In this document: one piece after another, positions 1 through 5,184 of the stretch
Position numbering within the stretch: the first letter of the stretch is position 1
How the letters are laid out: every line of letters starts with the position of its first letter
Origin: Phellopilus nigrolimitatus
Taxonomy: Eukaryota > Basidiomycota > Agaricomycetes > Hymenochaetales > Hymenochaetaceae
Length of the DNA stretch: 12,342 nucleotides
Direction of reading: 5' to 3'
Assembly (NCBI GenBank): GCA_021029095.1
Contig: JAJOHG010000597.1
Location: 1 to 12,342, forward strand
Program-made: the position numbers and the translations under genes
Notes under the pieces: model-generated
Told to the model about the DNA's origin: nothing
Seen by the model: only the letters and a program-made list of their open reading frames with translations
Database searches by the model: none

Positions 1-28
1 TGGTAATTCACCCCCCAATATATTTTTA

Positions 29-110
29 ACATGAATTTATATGTGGGGTGCCCACATATTAGGGGGGGGGGGGGGGGGAGCGAAGCGTGTGGCTAAGGCT
101 TATTCTGAGC
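29..110 (+). repeat. 80-bp hairpin repeat, copy 1
   Basis: The segment matches 3721-3797 almost base for base, apart from the length of a G run. It contains a perfect 9-bp hairpin, ATATGTGGG-GTG-CCCACATAT, followed by the G run, GAGCGAAGC and CTAAGGCTT, and ends at CTGAGCTC. Just upstream, TTCACCCCCCAATATAT (about 7-23) is a rough inverted match to the ATATTAGGGG...GAGCGAA side, so this copy may be a tiny inverted-repeat element of about 85 bp. No coding content is seen. Confidence 0.75.
62..78 (+). repeat. Poly-G tract of 17 G
   Basis: An uninterrupted run of 17 G lies inside the hairpin repeat; the other copy has only 7 G at the matching place. Such a tract is prone to length change and could form a G-quadruplex. 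Its exact length is also liable to sequencing error. Confidence 0.9.
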
Positions 111-202
111 TCTTTCATTTTAGCTTTCTATTATCATTGATTTAATATTTTCAGTGTGATGTGACTGGAAGTAACGATTTAAAAATTCCACTACATGTAG
201 TA

Positions 203-481
203 CAGGTGGGTCAGAAAAGTCTTCGGCCCCCCCTAAAAAAGGAAGGCGGTTCTCGTCCGCGTTGTTCACACAGAAAAAGGTCAAAAAATGTTGTAAATCT
301 ATGCGAGTCTTTTCCCTAGATACATATGAGAAACAGAAACCAAGTAATAATTTTGTTTTTGGATGATTTGAGCTGGCAGCGTGCCAAAAGTGACACCGCG
401 AAACGACGCCGCGTCGTGTGCTACGCAGGCGGGAACTGCCTTCCTTTTTTAGGGGGGCCGAAGACTTTTCTGACCCACCTG
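203..481. mobile_element. MITE, Tc1/mariner-type, 279 bp, TA target duplication
   Basis: The two ends are inverted repeats of about 60 bp, both beginning CAGGTGGGTCAGAAAAGT. The outer 30 bp are identical; then the left copy has one extra C (7 against 6), and the inner part carries about five substitutions, mostly transitions. The element is flanked by TA at 201-202 and 482-483, the target duplication typical of Tc1/mariner transposons. The interior of about 160 bp has no plausible transposase frame, so it is non-autonomous and would need a transposase supplied from elsewhere. A 199-codon minus-strand frame crossing it is a chance frame. Confidence 0.85.
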
Positions 482-497
482 TAATGTCAGCTTCTCT

Positions 498-582
498 GAC
501 GCGGGACACGGTGGCGCTCCGCCAAACGCTTACCTCAGCGCACCGCCCCCGTGTCCCGGACCCTGACGGGACACCAGGGTCC
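498..582. repeat. GC-rich palindromic element, GTGTCCCGC family
   Basis: The block starts GACGCGGGACACGG (498-511) and carries the inverted match CCGTGTCCCG (549-558), then GGACCCTG-ACGGGACAC-CAGGGTCC (559-582), whose arms form a perfect 8-bp stem. The same words make up the 1741-1868 element. It lies directly next to the 203-481 MITE and next to the 3' end of the minus-strand frame that stops at 587. Confidence 0.55.
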
Positions 583-586
583 TTCT

Positions 587-1918
587 TCACGTGATCTTCG
601 GCGGCCTCCGAGGCTTGCACATCCCCTTGACACCACTGACCTTCCTTTTTAAGGCAAAATCGCCGTCTTCGTGTACATACAAAAACATACAAAAAAGCAT
701 ACAGAAATAAAAGTACCATCTACTATTCATGACAGACAGTGCAAGCAGAGCGTGCTGTGGCACCTGCTGCTGCGCACACTGCTGGCTCTTCTGGTTCTGG
801 CCGCGCTCTTTCTCGCTGACGATGCGCAGGGACGGTGGTGGGGACGGCAGGTCGTGGTACGGATACGCACCCACGCCCTTGCCAGCGAGAAGCGTGCTGA
901 ACGGCACCTTGCTTGAACTCGAACTGGGGCTCGGGGGCGTCGACGAAGAGGTGCTCGAAGAATTTGAAGACGCGCTGTTGAAGTAATGCGGGCGCAGCCC
1001 ACTCGCGAGGCCGGAGAGGTTCACGTTTGCGTTTGCGTGAGGGCTGCTCGCAGGCGACGTATTCGCACTGTTCGGAGCAGGCGCGTGTGCGCGCTGCTGC
1101 TGGGCCTGCATGGCAATGCGGTTCCAGAGTTGCATGCGATACGCATCGAGCGTCTTCAGTGTAAACGGGTTCGTGTCCGAGAAGCTGTCGAACCCGCCGG
1201 CGGCTCCGTTGAGCTGCGACCTGAGTAGGTTGTTTTGATGTTGCTGCTGCTGCTGGGCGCTTCCAGAACCGAAAACCTTGCTCGCTGCGACAGCAAATGG
1301 GCCAGAATTTGGTTGAGCGCGGGGTTCATGTTCTCGTTCGCCCTGTCCGCGTGGGAGTGTGCATGAGCACCGTCCGGGATGAGCGCGGTGTGTGCTGTGA
1401 CGCCGAAGCCCGCGGCGCCCACCTGGCCCCCAGAACGCGCCTGAGGAGCCGTGGCGACGTCGGGAGGTCCTTGTGCGTGTTTGGCTTGATTACGGAGCTT
1501 GAAGGCCCTGGGGAGGCGAAGGAGGAGAGTGGAGAGAGCAGGCTGAGCAGTGCAAGCGGTGGCAACATTGGCGAGACCCAGAGAAGGAGGTGCTGGCGGC
1601 GGTGAAAATGATGAGTTGATGGAGAACAAAGTTCATGTCAGCTTCACGTCAAACTCTGAGGGTGGGGAATACTCACCAGATACGGACGCGAGCGCTTGAG
1701 AACGCTCAAGCGCTCACTGAGGGAGGCAGACCCTGGGGGGGACCCTGTGTCCCGCGTCGAAAAAATATCGAGAATCGATGCGGGACACCGCGTAGAAGGG
1801 TTTCTCACTGGGAGACCCTGTGTCCCGCATCGATTCAAAGGTAAGGATTTGACGCGGGACACAGGGTCTTTCGTCGGCATGCGCGGCAGAGCAGGGGAAG
1901 AGCGGCGGAGAACTCACC
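587..1918 (-). CDS. Gln/Ser-rich regulatory-type protein, probably broken or truncated
   Basis: The clear coding part is the minus-strand frame from about 1488 down to the stop at 587. In order it reads a Gln run (about 1230-1255), the compact segment NPFTLKTLDAYRMQLW (about 1125-1175), then Ala/Asn/Ser-rich and long Ser/Pro-rich stretches and LPSPPPSLRIVSEKE. Composition suggests an intrinsically disordered nuclear or regulatory protein; I do not recognise the family. Upstream, a 56-nt exon (1677-1732) encoding SLSERLSVLKRSRPYL is framed by canonical donors (GTGAGT at 1676 and 1917). From about 1290 to 1590 the plausible coding content moves between all three frames, so either small introns with weak donors (for example GTGGGC) or single-base deletions are present. 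The last roughly 40 residues before 587 look like translated UTR, and no convincing start codon was found. It may be a gene with sequence errors or a decaying pseudogene; limits are approximate. Confidence 0.4.
1690..1715. repeat. Perfect 11-bp hairpin in putative exon
   Basis: GAGCGCTTGAG and CTCAAGCGCTC form a perfect 11-bp stem around a 4-nt loop (AACG). It lies within the short exon reading LSERLSVLKRSRP on the minus strand, so the symmetry coexists with possible coding sequence. Confidence 0.7.
1741..1868. mobile_element. Nested inverted-repeat element, 128 bp, inside a probable intron
   Basis: The ends are a perfect 18-bp inverted repeat, GACCCTGTGTCCCGCGTC at 1741-1758 and its complement at 1851-1868. 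Inside lies a second perfect 16-bp inverted repeat, GAATCGATGCGGGACA (1772-1787) against 1821-1836, and a third GACCCTGTGTCCCGC in direct orientation at 1814-1828. No target duplication is evident. On the minus strand it lies between a canonical donor (GTGAGT at 1917) and a pyrimidine-rich acceptor (CCCCCCAG ending at 1733), so it makes up most of a 185-nt candidate intron. Related words occur at 498-582 and about 2274-2283. No coding capacity is seen. Confidence 0.65.
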
Positions 1919-2424
1919 ATTGCCAGCGAAGCGGCCAGCCTCGTGTGTGATAGCCGGGAGCGGCCCTGCGGGGCCAACTGGCGTGCATACGACCAAGCAC
2001 GCCGGGGCTGCTTAGGTCGGTGCTTGAGGGGGCCTGCGAACGGGCGGTGAGCGGAGGTGCGACGCGCTTCGGGGCCGACAGCCGTGTCGCGCGCGCGCGC
2101 AAAGACGGAAGCAGAAAAAATGTCGACGAGAGACGTTGGTAGATGTGATATGTAAGCCGCCGCGGTGTCGCGAGGGCACGCGTACCCGGCACACGCTGCC
2201 GCGACCGGACATTGCCGGCGTTTTCCATCAGGCTTATGTACGGCTTATGTACGCTTATGTCAGGCTCAGGGACTGCGTGTCCCGCTAGGATCTAAACGTT
2301 GCTTTTGTAATAACGCTTCAGTATGTGCAGAGAGAATGTCACAAGACGTAGCCAGAGCAAATTATCACGTAAGGGGGCCACAGTCCCAGTCACGTGATGC
2401 GCTAAAGGGAGACCAGTAAGTCCA
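1919..2424. other. No supported gene; GC-rich, possible upstream exon or promoter
   Basis: A minus-strand frame (start 2228, 104 codons) crosses most of this stretch but is Arg/Pro-rich, has no recognisable motif and is not needed by any gene model. It could hold the first exon or promoter of the minus-strand gene below 1918. It includes a CG dinucleotide run (about 2088-2100), an 11-bp tandem repeat (2231-2261) and, at about 2362-2412, a diverged relative of the TCACRTGAT repeats. Confidence 0.4.
2231..2261 (+). repeat. 11-bp tandem repeat, 2.8 copies
   Basis: GGCTTATGTAC is repeated exactly at 2231-2241 and 2242-2252, followed by the partial copy GCTTATGT at 2253-2260. It is a short minisatellite in non-coding sequence. 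Confidence 0.85.
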
Positions 2425-2439
2425 ATTTCTTTCTCATTA

Positions 2440-2580
2440 TACCTTATTTAATTTTGTAAGCACAATGCAAAATTTGTTTGCTAATATCAGGAGTTGATGT
2501 ATGGAAGGAGGAAAGGAAGAGGAGAGAGGAAGCAAGCACCAAGCATACATGCAGCCTCATGCGGGTGGTCACGTGATTGA
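2440..2580 (+). repeat. Diverged copy A of the TCACRTGAT-core repeat
   Basis: The order of words ATTTTGTAAGCA, TGCAAAATTTGTTTGCT, TCAGGAGTT, a purine-rich tract, ATGCAGCCTCATGCG and TCACGTGAT matches copy B at about 2630-2806 with many changes and a shorter tail. The two lie in tandem. It is non-coding. Confidence 0.65.
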
Positions 2581-2598
2581 CTTTTGTGAGTCTATCCT

Positions 2599-2854
2599 GG
2601 TAATTCGCTCCCCAAATTTTTTTTATTGTAATTTTTGTAAGCAAAAGTGCAAAATTTATTTGCTGGGCTCAGGAGTTCAGGGTTTTTACGGAGGGAGGGA
2701 GAAAAAGAGAAGAGAGACGGCCTGCATGCGTCGAGGGCACGCACCATAACGATCAGTTCTCACGGGGGGGGTGCACACAGCCACCCCATGCAAAGTCACA
2801 TGATCTTTTTTGGAGGGCCCCTATCCGTGTAAACGGGAGCTTCGCTCCCAATAA
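2599..2854 (+). repeat. Copy B of the TCACRTGAT-core repeat (fullest copy)
   Basis: It starts TGGTAATTCGCTCCCCAA, as at window positions 1-18, contains a purine-rich tract, TCACATGAT and CCCCTATCCGTGTAAA, and ends in the hairpin GGGAGC-TTC-GCTCCC. Its 3' 140 bp (2714-2854) match 4799-4933 closely in the same orientation. Both ends carry CGCTCCC words. It has no reading frame of interest and looks like a short non-autonomous element or fragment of one. Its end lies only 30 bp upstream of the GNAT start codon, so it may supply that gene's promoter. Confidence 0.7.
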
Positions 2855-2884
2855 GTATGTTTTCAAGACCAGTTATGACCAGTC

Positions 2885-3688
2885 ATGGCATATTGCAACA
2901 ACTACGTTCCCCTAACTGCGACTCCTGAGCTTACGGAGGCCGAGCTATATGGCCCCGAGCCCTACGACCTCAACTTCTGCTTCCCCATCGACACCGACGC
3001 GCTCGAGAATGACCGCGTCAAGGTCGTTCCATTTGTCCCGCGCATATACCTGCGGGCGCTCTTCGAGCAGCTCACAGCGCACCCGGAGCTGCTTAGGTAC
3101 ATACCGTTCGCGCTGCCTACCACGACCCTCGCTCTGGCCGGGGCGTTCGAGCACATGTTCCGGCGCGATCCGTCGCGGGTCATGTTCGCCATTATCGACA
3201 AAACTCGACCGCCTAGCGATGGGCCGCAAGTCGCCGGGGGCCCCTCGGGCGGTGCGTTCGCGGGAATAATCGGCTTCTTCTACACGTCGCCGCAGAATCT
3301 CTCGACCGAGCTCGGCTTCGTGCTCGTCTTCCCGGTGTTCCAGCGCACGCATGTGCTATCGAATGCCGTCGGGCTGCTGCTGCACTACTCCCTTAACCTG
3401 CCTTCCGACCCCGTGCGGCCGGGCCTTGGCCTGCGCCGAGTGCAGTGGCAAACGAACGCCCGGAACGACAAATCGGTCCGCGCTGCTGAACGGATAGGCT
3501 TCCGCCGCGAGGCGACGATGCGCTGGTACGGGTCGCTACCAAATGGAATGGAAGGGTATGAACTGCGGAAGAGCGACCCACTACCCAACAGACCTGGAAG
3601 GGATAGCGTATATCTTGCAATATGTTGGGATGACTGGGAATCTGGAGTGAAGGAGAAAGTCCAGGCTGTGATGGACAGGCGAGCTTAA
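2885..3688 (+). CDS. GNAT-family N-acetyltransferase (RimJ/RimL-like), intact, single exon
   Basis: The 267-residue protein fits the acetyl-CoA-dependent GNAT fold of the RimJ/RimL type. GFFYTSPQNLSTELGFVLVF (residues 130-149) corresponds to the central strands that follow the substrate-facing part. QRTHVLSNAVGLLLHY (153-168) occupies the acetyl-CoA pyrophosphate-binding helix, although the classical Q-x-x-G-x-G/A loop is degenerate here. GLRRVQWQTNARNDKSVRAA (182-201) followed by ERIGFRREATMRW is the usual C-terminal signature, with the Asn that holds acetyl-CoA. Family members acetylate protein N-termini, small amines or antibiotics; the substrate cannot be told here. No signal or membrane segment is seen, so it is probably cytosolic. 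The first ATG of the frame is used. It has no intron, unlike the genes beyond 5 kb, and lies between repeats that share an inverted 12-mer. Confidence 0.88.
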   Translation: MAYCNNYVPLTATPELTEAELYGPEPYDLNFCFPIDTDALENDRVKVVPFVPRIYLRALFEQLTAHPELLRYIPFALPTTTLALAGAFEHMFRRDPSRVMFAIIDKTRPPSDGPQVAGGPSGGAFAGIIGFFYTSPQNLSTELGFVLVFPVFQRTHVLSNAVGLLLHYSLNLPSDPVRPGLGLRRVQWQTNARNDKSVRAAERIGFRREATMRWYGSLPNGMEGYELRKSDPLPNRPGRDSVYLAICWDDWESGVKEKVQAVMDRRA

Positions 3689-3720
3689 ATAGTAGACATC
3701 GAGACATTTGTCAAGATAGA

Positions 3721-3797
3721 AACATGAATTTATATGTGGGGTGCCCACATATTAGGGGGGGAGCGAAGCTTGTGTGACTAAGGCTTTATCTGAGCTC
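3721..3797 (+). repeat. 80-bp hairpin repeat, copy 2
   Basis: It is the second copy of the 29-110 repeat, with the same 9-bp stem and GTG loop and the same end at CTGAGCTC, but with only 7 G. It starts about 33 bp after the GNAT stop codon, so it may lie in that gene's 3' UTR. The left inverted arm present near window position 7 is missing here. Confidence 0.75.
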
Positions 3798-3949
3798 CAA
3801 TACTCGTGGGTACTGTGAGCAGACCCGTAGGAAACGGATTGTCGCGGGTCGAGAATTTGTGATTTTTCCCACATGTAGATCGCGGGTTTTTAAGGACAGA
3901 GTAGCACCAGTATATTCATTTGTATATTGTGTGTATGTATGGTATGTAC
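3798..3949. other. Non-coding spacer, nothing identified
   Basis: The stretch is mixed AT-rich and TG-rich (TGTGTATGTATGGTATGTACA near its right end). It separates the hairpin repeat from the SEC24 fragment. No gene or structured element was recognised. Confidence 0.4.
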
Positions 3950-4467
3950 ATAGCAGTGCCATCGGTTGCCGCCATCAATCAACTACATGAAGGGGTTGAT
4001 GTACATTTTGTAGGGGCGGCAGCGCGCAATGACAGTGTCGGTGACGAGTGGGACCGGAGTATCACCCTCCCTGAGCAAGCGGTACGGCATGAGGTCAAGC
4101 CCAAGTTGAGCAGCGCGGAGGTCGTCGTCGGGACCGCGTTGATCGTGCAGCGCTGGTTAGATGGGTCCGCGTTCGCGTGCGGCGATGGTGAGATTCGACA
4201 GCAAGCGGATCTCAGGAGGCGCGTACAGCTCGAGAGGGTCAGGCGGAGCCATCAGCAGGTTTGTGGTGTACAGCGCGTGTGGTTTCTGCCCGCCTGCGAG
4301 CCCCATCTGTGAGAACTGGCCTATCACCACGCCCATTTGATGCTGGTATCCCGACTGCACGGGTGAGTGCACGGGTGCGCTGCTACCAAAGCCGGGCGCG
4401 TTGATGCATTCAGGTGCGGCGGACTAGAAAGACTCACTGCTGGGTCTGTTGCCCCGCAAACTGGCAT
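3950..4467 (-). pseudogene. SEC24: SEC24 (COPII coat) pseudogene fragment
   Basis: Read on the minus strand, the segment matches the region of fungal Sec24 just before and into its zinc finger. In order: a Gln-rich piece, KPHALYTTNLLMAPPDPLEL, the PPEIRL segment, [17 protein letters not shown], then in another frame [17 protein letters not shown] and YINPF...DGGNRW. Intact Sec24 is an inner COPII subunit that selects cargo at ER exit sites. This copy cannot work: it has a frame change at about 4060-4075 with residues missing, a TAG at 3983-3985 directly after NPFM, loss of zinc-finger cysteines (CRPY for CRxC, HCYV at the end), and homology stops at 3950. A candidate 55-nt intron (donor GTGAGT at 4437, acceptor TAG ending at 4383) keeps the frame, which argues for a DNA-level copy and not a processed retrocopy. 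Plus-strand frames over it are shadows. Confidence 0.85.
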
Positions 4468-4480
4468 TCCTCGAGTGTGA

Positions 4481-4797
4481 TCATAGAACGTCGTCGTCGT
4501 CGCGCTTAGGCCGCCACAGTGTGCGACAGGTCTGGCCGGTTTGCGCGGCTTGGATCGAGCTGAAGCGGTAGATGGGCTTGATGTGGATGTTGCCACCGAG
4601 GCCGACCTTGCGTGCCGCGCGGCGGATGAAGCTCACGCGGTTCGAGTACAGGCTCTCGTGGATGGACGCCGCCGGTCGACGACGCCTCCGCGAGCTGCGC
4701 GGCGGTGTTGTGCGTGCGCAGCTTCTCTATGACGGTCGCCTTCATCGCGAAGTTGATCCAGTCGAGCGGGATGAGCCAGACGTGTTCCAGCAGAGAT
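4481..4797 (-). pseudogene. Unidentified gene fragment joined to the SEC24 piece
   Basis: Two linked minus-strand frames read like one conserved protein. The upper one (about 4797-4670) contains LLEHVWLIPLDWINFAMKAT then VIEKLRTHNTAAQLAEA. The lower one (about 4670-4484) contains SIHESLYSNRVSFIRRAARK then VGLGGNIHIKPIYRF and ends DDDDVL with a TGA at 4481-4483. The frame changes by one base near 4667-4676. No start codon belongs to it: its upper edge runs straight into the 4799-4933 repeat. I do not recognise the family. It lies head-to-tail on the same strand as the SEC24 fragment with only about 15 bp between them, so the two may have been joined during capture. Splicing could account for the frame change, but truncation by the repeat makes function unlikely. 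Confidence 0.6.
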
Positions 4798-4798
4798 G

Positions 4799-4933
4799 GA
4801 GACAGCCTGCATGCCTTGAAGGCACGCGCCATAATGGGCCAGTTCTCACGGGGGCCACACAGCCACTCCGTGAAAGTCACATGATAGCTTTTTGGGAGCC
4901 CCTATCCGTGTAAATGGGAGCTTCGCCCAATAA
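4799..4933 (+). repeat. Copy C of the TCACRTGAT-core repeat (3' part)
   Basis: It matches 2714-2854 in the same orientation, with scattered substitutions and small deletions. It retains CCTGCATGC, CCAGTTCTCACGGGGG, GTCACATGAT and CCCCTATCCGTGTAAA. The terminal hairpin is damaged: GGGAGCTTCGCCC lacks two bases of the GCTCCC arm. Together with copy B it brackets the GNAT gene and both gene fragments. Confidence 0.8.
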
Positions 4934-5184
4934 CATTCTAATTATTGAAATATTGTATCTACGACCTGGCCTAATCTCATTTCGGAGACATTCATGTAGC
5001 AGCATCTTGGTCTTCCAAGCTTGATTTGAGCCGATGTTAAAGATTCATGCATAATACATACATGTACGGCCTAGCGGACATAGCGTATATTGATAAGTAA
5101 AATTTCACCCTCTCGAATTGAACAAAGCGAAGGTGAAAGATACGACTGAGAAAGACAAGACATGGCTGGCATAATACATCTACA
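4934..5184. other. AT-rich spacer, 3' flank of the SART-1 gene
   Basis: No coding signal was seen. It marks the change from the repeat-rich block to the compact gene block and must contain the SART-1 polyadenylation region at its right end. Confidence 0.5.

Noticed and set aside
29..110. Helitron 3' terminus (hairpin followed by CTAA)
   Set aside because: The hairpin lies about 30 nt or more before CTAA, not about 10-12 nt, no 5' TC end was found, and there is no Rep/helicase coding.
120..719. 199-codon minus-strand open frame across the MITE
   Set aside because: It runs through both inverted repeats and the adjoining GC-rich element, has no motif, and its open state follows from repeat composition.
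1297..1605. Plus-strand frame of 102 codons
   Set aside because: GC-rich open frames occur on both strands here; only the minus strand shows coherent low-complexity coding content and splice sites.
1914..2228. 104-codon minus-strand frame as a gene
   Set aside because: Arg/Pro-rich with no motif; it could overlap a first exon but nothing supports it as a complete gene.
2231..2261. CRISPR-like or telomere-like array
   Set aside because: There are fewer than three contiguous 11-bp units without spacers; it is a plain minisatellite.
3920..4312. 130-codon plus-strand frame
   Set aside because: It is the antisense shadow of the SEC24 fragment, whose minus-strand reading is clearly the one with homology.
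4541..4913. Plus-strand frames of 63 and 113 codons
   Set aside because: They are antisense to the unidentified gene fragment and end inside the 4799-4933 repeat.
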